A stretch of 64,000 nucleotides of DNA from Rhineura floridana (lineage: Eukaryota; Chordata; Lepidosauria; Squamata; Rhineuridae). The notes under the pieces were generated by a model that ran no database searches, had not been told where the DNA came from, and saw nothing but the letters and a program-made list of their open reading frames with translations. The stretch covers positions 36,354,001 through 36,418,000 of the forward strand of contig NC_084489.1 of NCBI RefSeq assembly GCF_030035675.1, written 5' to 3'. Shown here piece by piece: positions 26,201 to 30,500 of the stretch; within the stretch, counting starts at the first letter, position 1; each line of letters starts with the position of its first letter. The position numbers were made by a program, and so were the translations under genes.

Positions 26201-26289
26201 TCGCTGTTGTGACAGCGAGGAAAGGGGAGGAGAGGACCAGGCTACTTACCGCTCAGATAGTTGGTCCACTTGTACAGAATCCCCTCCAT
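2189..26289 (-). CDS. PLEKHA8: PLEKHA8 (FAPP2), coding exons 1-10, 3' part outside window
   Basis: PLEKHA8/FAPP2 binds PI4P and ARF1 at the trans-Golgi through an N-terminal PH domain and transfers glucosylceramide through a C-terminal GLTP domain. Ten coding exons were assembled on the minus strand by splice sites, phase and similarity: 26289-26250, 14525-14409, 13540-13385, 11955-11831, 9719-9561, 8778-8738, 6546-6401, 5705-5540, 4169-4084 and 2247-2189. They give 365 codons in one continuous frame. The PH domain is residues 1 to about 93, with K7 and R18 (PI4P contacts in FAPP proteins) and E50/H54 (ARF contacts) present. Residues from about 317 begin the GLTP domain. The middle exons match PLEKHA8 rather than the PH-only paralogue PLEKHA3, which has no GLTP part. 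The remaining GLTP exons must lie beyond position 1. The gene is head to head with FKBP14, as in mammals. Confidence 0.95.
2612..2857 (+). mobile_element. CR1 3' end (TTCTTATG type)
   Basis: The terminal segment contains AACAGGATGCTGGACTAGAT and CTGATCCAGCAGGCTCTTC and ends in TTCTTATGTTCTTA. The same tail occurs at 22080-22388 and 28258-28492. Confidence 0.8.
2941..3080 (-). mobile_element. 5S rRNA-derived SINE
   Basis: On the minus strand the head reads like the internal part of 5S rRNA, with GAAGCTAA, then GGGGCTGATCAGTGTCTGGA and TGGGCGACC. These fit the 5S segments GAAGCTAAGCAGGGTCG and CTTGGATGGGAGACC. The tail toward 2941 is AT rich. This is the 5S-Sauria type of squamate SINE. It is degraded and not a functional 5S gene. 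Confidence 0.7.
3433..3545. mobile_element. Fold-back MITE fragment
   Basis: It contains the recurrent strings CTGGGGCCGATGGGAATTGT and CCAACAACATCCGGAGGGC. These belong to the same palindromic family seen at 27787-27910 and 28588-28735 (hAT-like MITE). Confidence 0.55.
3546..4083. other. Intron, nothing recognised
   Basis: No further exon or named repeat was seen before PLEKHA8 exon 9. Confidence 0.45.
4084..4169 (-). CDS. PLEKHA8: PLEKHA8 coding exon 9 (GLTP domain start)
   Basis: 86 bases after acceptor cttccccaaag encode (R)[20 protein letters not shown] and then CNEIVPVL, followed by one base of the next Asp. It is very close to human FSDIELLEDSGIPTEAFLAS. The donor is TTGG|GTATGT. It opens the glycolipid-transfer domain. 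Confidence 0.92.
4455..4672 (+). repeat. L2-type LINE 3' tail
   Basis: A T-rich 3' UTR with repeated TGTTTTTAACT leads to AGCAGGATATAAATTCAAT and an AAT microsatellite. This is the usual 3' end of squamate L2 elements. A second similar tail lies at 4920-5056, ending TATAAAATGTCTAAATAAAT. Confidence 0.65.
4920..5056 (+). repeat. L2-type LINE 3' tail
   Basis: A T-rich stretch ending in a TAAA microsatellite after a degraded GTATATAAAATG box, similar to the tail at 4455-4672. Confidence 0.5.
5540..5705 (-). CDS. PLEKHA8: PLEKHA8 coding exon 8
   Basis: 166 bases after acceptor tcattccaag encode [18 protein letters not shown] and end [11 protein letters not shown] plus two bases. The end matches human IPTFFSTMN, so the donor ATTAG|GTAATG is chosen over an internal GAAG|GTTTAC. 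The segment is an acidic linker before the GLTP domain. Confidence 0.87.
5961..6187 (+). mobile_element. Sauria-type tRNA SINE
   Basis: The tRNA-like head GCCGGTGTGGTGTAGTTG carries an A-box-like start and a B-box-like GGGTTCAAGTCC. The body and tail are CCTTGGAGGAAGGGCAGG and AATAATAAA. The head resembles tRNA genes, but the body marks it as a SINE. It sits in a PLEKHA8 intron. Confidence 0.85.
6401..6546 (-). CDS. PLEKHA8: PLEKHA8 coding exon 7
   Basis: 146 bases between acceptor gttcttcccag and donor ACAG|GTGAAT. The frame reads (R)[17 protein letters not shown] and ends ENFTG. It corresponds to RQMELSTCENGSLN in human PLEKHA8; the rest of this linker is poorly conserved. Phases 2 in and 1 out fit both neighbours. 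Confidence 0.88.
6547..7334. other. Intron with a (GT)n tract
   Basis: Mostly unrecognised AT-rich intron. A GT dinucleotide run lies at about 7089-7109. The open frames across it join unrelated DNA to the CR1 piece that follows and are not genes. Confidence 0.5.
7335..7662 (+). mobile_element. CR1 LINE 3' fragment
   Basis: The C-terminal CR1 coding segment ([20 protein letters not shown], then [13 protein letters not shown]) runs to a degraded ATTCTAAGATTCTATG terminus. It belongs to the same subfamily as 595-1778 and 40478-40915. Confidence 0.85.
7663..8737. other. Intron, nothing recognised
   Basis: AT-rich intronic DNA; 8040-8130 is dominated by TATA-like dinucleotide runs. No repeat family or exon was recognised apart from exon 6, which begins at 8738. 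Confidence 0.45.
8738..8778 (-). CDS. PLEKHA8: PLEKHA8 coding exon 6 (41-nt small exon)
   Basis: A 41-base exon between acceptor tttttcttccag and donor AAAAG|GTATGG encodes [13 protein letters not shown] plus two bases of the next Arg. It was found because exon 7 needs an upstream exon ending in phase 2. It occupies the place of the short MKHPIIPIHNSLER segment of human PLEKHA8 but is strongly diverged, consistent with a disordered linker. Confidence 0.8.
8779..9560. other. Intron, mostly unrecognised
   Basis: A C homopolymer lies at 8878-8888. A stretch near 9005-9055 (CATTAGGCAGAGTGAGGCAG) resembles the start of a segment at about 51860-51890, so a low-copy repeat is possible. Confidence 0.4.
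9561..9719 (-). CDS. PLEKHA8: PLEKHA8 coding exon 5
   Basis: 159 bases (53 codons, phase 0 to 0) between acceptor ccattttgcag and donor AAG|GTAAGC. They encode [20 protein letters not shown], then [16 protein letters not shown] and a Pro/Ser-rich stretch. This matches the conserved FAPP2 linker segment closely. Confidence 0.94.
9845..10230 (-). repeat. L2-type LINE 3' UTR, reverse
   Basis: It begins (minus 3' end) near TATACCACTCCTTATTCTCTG, then CAGTTCACGG, and runs into A-rich DNA and a segment related to those at 30112-30690 and 10950-11045. This fits an old reversed L2-type 3' region. Confidence 0.5.
10439..10824. mobile_element. MITE-like element with inverted ends
   Basis: The left end GGCCGCAATCCTAA and right end CTTAGGATTGCTTAGCC are inverted copies, 385 bp apart. 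The interior has no coding motif. No clear target duplication was found. Confidence 0.5.
10825..11371. other. Intron with an old L2-type piece
   Basis: 10950-11045 resembles the reversed repeat at 30290-30430 (CTGTGGCACTGCCACAGAAA and following). The rest is unrecognised. Confidence 0.4.
11372..11504 (+). mobile_element. CR1 LINE fragment
   Basis: A short RT thumb-region piece with CACCTCAAGAGGGATATTGT and GGGTGACCAAAATGATCAAG, matching the segment at 21790-21870. Confidence 0.65.
11618..11761 (+). repeat. L2-type LINE 3' tail
   Basis: It contains GCCTGTTTGCCGCCCTGGGC, GGGCAAGATATAAATTTAAT and a TAAA tail. The TTTGCCGCCC box is shared with the 3' end of the nearly whole L2 at about 46147. 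Confidence 0.75.
11831..11955 (-). CDS. PLEKHA8: PLEKHA8 coding exon 4
   Basis: 125 bases between acceptor aatttag and donor CAG|GTAATA encode [20 protein letters not shown] and a following helical stretch ending GVSAAQ. The charged helix follows the PH domain in FAPP proteins. Entry phase is 1 and exit phase 0. Confidence 0.94.
11960..12650. other. Intron with one short palindromic repeat
   Basis: 12328-12403 is a member of the roughly 85-bp imperfect palindrome family (ATCTACTCAGAAGTATGTTC / ACCAGTAAGTGGGTATAGGA). The rest is unrecognised AT-rich DNA. Confidence 0.5.
12651..12857 (+). mobile_element. Sauria-type tRNA SINE
   Basis: A degraded tRNA-like head, then CAGCCTAACCTACCTCACAG, GGTTGTTGGGAGGATAAAAT and a tail of GGCAAGATAGAAATGTAAAT. 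The body is the one shared by the SINEs at 16558, 50327 and 56849. Confidence 0.85.
12858..13384. other. Intron, nothing recognised
   Basis: Contains a short G homopolymer near 13000; no repeat family or exon recognised before PLEKHA8 exon 3. Confidence 0.45.
13385..13540 (-). CDS. PLEKHA8: PLEKHA8 coding exon 3 (PH domain end), GC donor
   Basis: 156 bases after the acceptor tggatcttag encode V53-K104, from [17 protein letters not shown] through [11 protein letters not shown] to RTQKEK, and complete the PH domain and its C-terminal helix. The 3' splice junction reads AAAAAG|GCAAGT. Only this GC donor keeps phase 1 and joins correctly to the next exon, giving KEKEFTENTD as in PLEKHA8 orthologues. 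Confidence 0.93.
13606..13931. mobile_element. Non-autonomous hAT element
   Basis: The left end is CAGGGGGTGGCAAAACCT and the right end AAAAAGGTTCCCCACTCCTA; they are imperfect inverted copies. It is flanked by ACATAGAC (13598-13605) and ATGTAGAC (13932-13939), a degraded 8-bp target duplication typical of hAT. No transposase. Confidence 0.8.
13947..14323. mobile_element. MITE with about 22-bp inverted ends
   Basis: The left end GGCCTGGTTTGGATGTAACG and right end TTACATCCAAATGAGGCC match over about 18 of 22 positions. The interior is rich in AACCATGGTTT-like palindromes. Its target duplication is unclear. It sits 15 bases from the hAT element on its left and 85 bases from PLEKHA8 exon 2. Confidence 0.7.
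14409..14525 (-). CDS. PLEKHA8: PLEKHA8 coding exon 2 (PH domain)
   Basis: 117 bases after the acceptor tttctttccag encode G14-Q52, starting [18 protein letters not shown] and ending MAVCEIQ. The donor is CAAG|GTAACT, phase 1 on both sides. The exon contributes PH strands 2-4, with R18 and E50. The intron separating it from exon 1 is about 11.7 kb and is repeat rich. Confidence 0.94.
14668..16170. repeat. Composite of fold-back repeats
   Basis: CACATAATGCTAAGCCAA at 14679-14696 recurs inverted at about 15957-15974, suggesting the ends of one element or two related MITEs. Inside the right part, 15989-16018 and 16070-16101 form a roughly 30-bp inverted pair (CTCATGGTTTGTCTCAC). The 1.2 kb between the outer ends is unrecognised. 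Confidence 0.5.
16200..16250. repeat. hAT-like end fragment
   Basis: GGACCACTAGTGGTCC and ACCACAGTTTGGGAACCCT resemble the reversed left part of the hAT element at 31385-31681. Only this end is recognisable. Confidence 0.45.
16371..17713. mobile_element. 1.34-kb hAT element with nested SINE
   Basis: The left end CAGTGGTTCCCAACCT is a perfect inverted copy of the right end AGGTTGGGAACCACTG (16 bp). Flanks ATTTAAAA (16363-16370) and ATTTAGAA (17714-17721) are an 8-bp target duplication with one mismatch. A Sauria-type SINE lies inside. Several overlapping open frames at 16845-17631 show no transposase motif, so it is called non-autonomous. Confidence 0.85.
16558..16770 (+). mobile_element. Sauria-type tRNA SINE nested in hAT
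   Basis: The B-box-like GGTTCAAATCCCC is followed by GTGACCTTGGGCCAGACAC, TCACAGGGTTGGTGTAAGG and the tail GGGGTATAAATGCAATAATA. The extreme head is degraded. It inserted into the hAT element at 16371-17713, so it is younger. Confidence 0.85.
17746..18133 (+). mobile_element. tRNA SINE with RTE/BovB-like tail, expanded
   Basis: A degraded tRNA-like head (GTGAATTCAAATCCCCGC) and a tail CCTATTCATAGGGTCGCC, AAGTCGGGATCGACTTGAAG match the SINEs at 27991 and 49952. It is longer than those copies because about 160 bases of GC-rich, CAGCTGGC-containing sequence lie in the middle. Confidence 0.75.
18556..18867 (-). mobile_element. tRNA-derived SINE, reverse
   Basis: On the minus strand the head TGGCGCAGAGTGGTAAGCAG and a B-box-like GGAGTTCAATTCC start the element. 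The 3' part holds GAGTCGGAAACGACTCGCGC and ends in AAGGTAAAGG-type A-rich sequence. The head belongs to a different tRNA family from the Sauria-type copies. Confidence 0.8.
18890..19100 (-). repeat. Old L2-type 3' region, reverse
   Basis: AGCAGCATACAATTTAAAAC and GAGGGTGCCTGTCTAATGTT resemble the reversed repeat at 30112-30690. Degraded. Confidence 0.45.
19101..19884. other. Intron, nothing recognised
   Basis: AT-rich DNA in PLEKHA8 intron 1 with no recognised exon or repeat. Confidence 0.45.
19885..20049 (+). mobile_element. CR1 fragment, duplicate of part of the next CR1
   Basis: AATCCTGGAAATTACAGGCT and TTAGCTTAATGTCTGTT are repeated at about 20471-20510. This is either a separate truncated CR1 or a local duplication. 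Confidence 0.7.
20050..22388 (+). mobile_element. Degraded CR1 LINE with insertion
   Basis: The upstream part encodes [10 protein letters not shown] and [20 protein letters not shown]. It continues through the NLLRV and YLD...DFQKAFDKAPHQ regions and a C-terminal part to the TTCTTATG-type tail near 22370. The coding part is broken many times. A 490-bp element splits the YLDF motif at 20663-21153. Confidence 0.85.
20663..21153. mobile_element. DNA-transposon-like insert inside CR1
   Basis: The insert begins TCAAGGC and ends GTCTTGA, so the outer TCAAG/CTTGA are inverted. It is flanked by CTTAGA on both sides (20657-20662 and 21154-21159), which rejoins the CR1 sequence exactly. The inside repeats CCAAGATGG / CCATCTTGG motifs in both orientations, at about 20800-20860 and 20897-20955. 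No coding motif. Confidence 0.7.
22389..24726. other. Intron 1 of PLEKHA8, largely unrecognised
   Basis: Short members of the roughly 85-bp palindromic family lie at 22728-22805, 22858-22940 and 24413-24497. The rest shows no exon, RNA gene or named repeat. The short open frames lack motifs. Confidence 0.5.
24727..25079. mobile_element. Non-autonomous hAT element
   Basis: The left end is CAGTTGTGGAACCTCTGGC; the right end AAAGGTTTTCCCACTCCTG is its imperfect inverse. Flanks GACTAAAC and GGTTAAAC agree in 6 of 8 positions, as expected for an old hAT duplication. It shares the internal GAGGGGTTTGCAGGCACTGC with the fragment near 29395. Confidence 0.7.
25080..25694. other. Intron, nothing recognised
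   Basis: No repeat family or coding signal recognised. Confidence 0.45.
25695..25925 (-). mobile_element. tRNA-derived SINE, reverse
   Basis: GGAAGCTGCCCTATACCTGG and TCAGTCTATTGGTCCATGTG lead to GGATTGAACTTGGGTCCTTC, a reversed B-box region, and AGCATGCACTCTGCTGC. This is the widespread squamate tRNA-SINE layout read from its 3' end. Confidence 0.7.
26250..26289 (-). CDS. PLEKHA8: PLEKHA8 coding exon 1
   Basis: Forty bases encode [13 protein letters not shown] plus the first base of G14. The start is fixed by near identity to the FAPP N terminus. The donor reads GCG|GTAAGT (phase 1). The segment includes K7 and the hydrophobic loop that inserts into Golgi membranes in FAPP PH domains. Confidence 0.95.
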
Positions 26290-26950
26290 GGTGACAAGGG
26301 TCCCCCCATCCAGATCTGCTTGGGACAGGGAAAACCTCTCCCCCTGGCCGTCCCCGAGGAAACGTTTAAGCTCTTAGCCCCTGGGCTGAAGCATTGACAC
26401 TCAGGGCCATTCTGAGGCTCGCTGAAGTCCGGCCCGCCTCCCTGTCTTTTCCCCCACCCTCCCCCCTGACCCTGCCACCCAACTACAGAGCACTACGCTA
26501 CTAGCGTAGAAATCCAGGATATATTGCATCTACAGAGTTTGAGCTTTCCTAAGGAGTGGCGTAAAGGTGTTTTGGAATACAAGCTGCCCACGTGATTGGG
26601 AGAATGGGCGTGGCTAGAACGCCAGAAGCAGATGGACTCTCGAGAGCCAATGAGACCGCCGTTCTTGCCACAGAGTCAGCCAATGATCGCAACACAGAAG
26701 CCGATTGTATTGTGTTGTGGGATTCCAAGATATTCGCGCCGCGTTCTCTTCCTGGAATGCTGGGTTGGCCAATGATCGCTGGCAGATGAGAGCCTCTGTC
26801 GGTTTTTTAAATATAATTTTAAAGATGGGCAGTTCTGTTTCCCAATGGAACAGCAATGTTTTTGAGTCCGGCCCTCACGCCGAGCCAACCAGAAGGCGAG
26901 GCAGAGGTGGGTAATAAATGGATGCGAAAGAGCTGGTCACCGTGATTCGG
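26290..26950. promoter_or_regulatory. Probable bidirectional PLEKHA8/FKBP14 promoter
   Basis: This CpG-richer stretch lies between the two divergent start codons. CCAAT boxes are seen at 26647, 26680, 26769 and 26842, and a reversed one (ATTGG, 26595-26599) directly abuts a CACGTG E-box at 26589. Two of the boxes share the longer string CCAATGATCGC. No TATA box stands out. Multiple CCAAT boxes without TATA are typical of bidirectional NF-Y promoters. Transcription start sites cannot be placed from sequence alone. Confidence 0.65.
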
Positions 26951-27398
26951 GGACGAGTTTGCCACGTCTGCGGATTTGAAGAGTGGGAATGAAAGACAGT
27001 GGGTCATGGACGCTGGCAGTTAGTTTGAGCCTATCGCATGTTCATCTCTAGCACCGCCCTTAGTTCATGGAGAGTGCCAAGAAGACCGTGTAGTTTAATA
27101 GTTCGATGAAGTTATTGTGAAGTGGCGCTTGCATGGAGTGGCTATTCAAAAATCAACTCTCTACTAGTGAAAAACTCGCATTAAAATGTAAGATAAAATC
27201 GAACCTACGATGTCTGTAGAAGCTTTTATTTTAAGCTAGCGCTAGAATTCAGCTTCCTGGGACCATTTATTAATTTGTCTAGATCTTGCTCCGAATGGTT
27301 TTTTAAAGGAAGATGTTGATGGTGCATTTATGGTAGATGGTGCATGTTGCATTTTAACCTAAGAGCTAGTATTCATATAACACCTAAAAATAGTTAAA

Positions 27399-27595
27399 AT
27401 GAAAAGTGCCTTTTGGAGTCTCCTTTTTTTCGCGTTTGTGGCTTTGGGGATTGCAGCGCTCATTCCAGAACCAGAAGTAAAGATCGAAGTGCTCCATAAA
27501 CCGTTCATTTGCAAAAGGAAAACCAAGCTGGGAGACATGATGTTGGTGCACTATGAAGGCTACTTGGAGAAAGATGGTTCCCTCTTTCATTCTAC
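27399..27595 (+). CDS. FKBP14: FKBP14 coding exon 1
   Basis: It encodes the signal peptide and the start of the FKBP domain, with ALIPEPEVKIEVLHKPFIC and LVHYEGYLEKDGSLFHST. The donor is CTAC|GTAAGT, phase 2. The ATG is chosen because the hydrophobic leader starts there and the length equals that of orthologues. Confidence 0.95.
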
Positions 27596-30500
27596 GTAAG
27601 TGCCCCCCCCCAGTTTGTTTATTTATTTATTTTATTAAATCTATTTCCCACCCTTCCTCCCAGAAGGAGCCCAGGGCAACATATATGGTGGGAAAATACA
27701 GCTGGCTGACTATTGAATTCTTCTATACAAGACTCTAAAAACCACAGGATGTATGGAATTCCATGGTAGGTTATTGGGCCTGTTGCTGTAGAACAGGAGT
27801 GGCTAAACTGTAGCCTTCCAGATGATGTTGCACTCCCATCTGTCCTAGCCAGGATTGCTGTGGATTATTATGTGAATTGTAGTCAATATCTGGAGGGCCA
27901 CAGGTTTGCCACTATTGCTATAGAAACTATAGTATTAACAGTGATAATTATTAGTAAAAACAATAATTACACTTTAGTTCCACTCTGCTCCCAGTGTGGT
28001 GTAGTGGTTAGAGTGTTGGACAACGATCTGGGAGACCAGGTTTGAATCCCCACACAGCCATGAAGCTCACTGGGTGATCTTGGGCCAGTCACTGCCTCTC
28101 AGCCTCAGAGGAAGGCAATGGTAAACCACCTCTGAATAACACCATGAAAACCCTATTCATAGAGTCGCCATAAGTCGGGATTGACTTGAAGGCAGTCCAT
28201 TTCCATTTTCCATGTACATCAGGTATACATGGTTCTCCTGCTATCCTTATTGAAGTAGGTTCTTTTAAGAGGATTGGACAAATTCATGGAGCATAAGGAT
28301 ATCAATACTGTAGTTACTACCATGGTGACTGTGTTCTACCCCCACTTGATATACCAGTTGCTCAGAAGTGGGAAGAAAGTTGCTGCTTTCAGGTCCTGCT
28401 TACAGACTTCCCATAGGCGTCTGGTTGGTATAGGATGCTGAACTAGATGGGCCTTTGGTCTGATCTACCAAGACTCTTATATTGGTGTGACTAAGAGATA
28501 GTGGATGGTCCAAATTAACACAGTGAACCTTACGGCTGAACTTTGTGGGCTTGAACCTAGAATCCCTCGGTCTTAGTCTAACAATCTAACTCATGGATGG
28601 GGAACCTATGGCCCTCTAGATGTTGGACTAAAAATCTCACCATCTCTGACCACTGGCTGTGCTGGCTGGGGCTAGTGGGAGTTGCTTCAGTCCAACATCT
28701 GGGGGGCTACAGGTTCCATATCCTAATCTAACCATTGTACCACCTTATCCAAGAAGCAAACAGTTGTGTGAAATGTAGCCCAATACAAGTCATGAACATA
28801 TGTGGTATGCCCTGAGCCAGAGAGATTGATGTGCAGCTCTGGGATGTGTGCATAGTTGCCCTGGTAAAGTAAAATGTAACTGTCATGCATTTGTCTGCTA
28901 ATAGCTAAATTTTACCTTTGAGTTATTAACTAAAATATTGAAATGATAATTAAAATCCATGGCCTACCAAAAGATAGGAAGGTGGCCATAATTAGAACTG
29001 TTGCCCAATTAAACATAAAACTGTCTAATATGAGTTATTCTTGATTTGATTAAATCTGTATTAACTTGCATATTAGAAACAATTGTTCCAAATATAGCTT
29101 ACTGTATTTGTCTTCAGATGTTTACATGTATAGTAGCCATCATCCTAATTTAGTAGACCAGATTAGTACATCAACATAGCTGAATCAGCCTGTAGAGAAA
29201 GACTGGGTGAACAGATATAAGCTCCTAAATGCCAATACTGTATATGTGGGCCTGATGTTCATTGGAAGCGCATTTCAAAGGGTAGGGGCCACCACATTAA
29301 AAGCCTGGTTTTAATGGACTTAAGACGAGCTTTCAGTGGTGGGGAATCTTTGGCCTGCGGGTATGGGGTAGGTAAAGAGACAGCTGCACTGAAAGGAGAT
29401 TTGCAGGCACTGCTAACCAGAGGTGCCTGCAAAGCACTGGGAACTGGACTTCTCACGACCCAGTGATCAGTGGATAGTTACTATGTTGTACATAAATCAA
29501 TGTTTTCTATGTTTGTTTCAGCTACAAGCATAATAATGGCCAACCTACATGGTTTACACTTGGTATAAAGGAAGTTATCCAAGGCTGGGATAAAGGTTTG
29601 ACCCAGATGTGTGTAGGAGAGAAACGCAAGCTAATTATTCCTTCATCCCTGGGTTATGGAAAGGAAGGAAAAGGTAATACCGTCCAGGTTCAAGAAATTC
29701 TTAACATTATTATATAATAAAAACATTCAACACATCTGGGTCATAGTATGGAATAATGTAGAATACACAAGTATGTTCAAAGGTAGTTTGATTTTCCTTT
29801 ACCTGGTAATTTCCATTGATGATGATAGAACTAAGAAAACTTGAGGTGAAAAAAGTCCATTAGTTTGTGATACATAGTGCGAGAAAAACAAATCTGTTTT
29901 AATTTTACTGAATGATGTGATCCATTCAGAAGGGATCATGTTTCCATTTTTCTTCTCTAGCTCTTTATTTTCAAACATAACTGCCCAATGTTACAATTAA
30001 AGTGCAGTCCTATACATATTTACTCTATAAGTAAGTCCCACTTTGTTCTATGCAGCTTTTTCCTAAGTACGTTGTGTAATTGCATTGCAGCCCTTGAACA
30101 TGTTGTTTATTATGATTTGTTGTTAAATTTATATCTCACTCTTCCTCCCAGAAGCAGCCCCCAGCAGCAAACAATGAGCGATAAAACACTAAAACATATT
30201 TTAAAAAATCTTAAAAATAAAAACTCTTTAAAAGCAATTCCAATACAGATGCAGACTAGGATAAAACCTCTACTTAACAGGCTTGTTGTAAGAAGGGGGT
30301 TTTCAGTGGGTGCCTGTCTAATATTTAAGGGGAGAGAATTCCAAAGGGTAGGTGCCACAGCACTAAAGGTCCACTTCCTATGTTGTGCAGAACGGACCTC
30401 CTGATGAGATGGTATCTGGAGAAGGCCCTCATCTGTAGGGCACAGTGATCAATTGAATATATAAGGGAGTACTATGATCTTTCAGGTATCCTGGTCCCAG

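Noticed and set aside
2189-26289. PLEKHA3 (FAPP1) as identity of the minus-strand gene
   Set aside because: The PH exons fit both paralogues, but the linker ([20 protein letters not shown]), the FFSAMS segment and GLTP exons 9-10 exist only in PLEKHA8, and the FKBP14 neighbour agrees.
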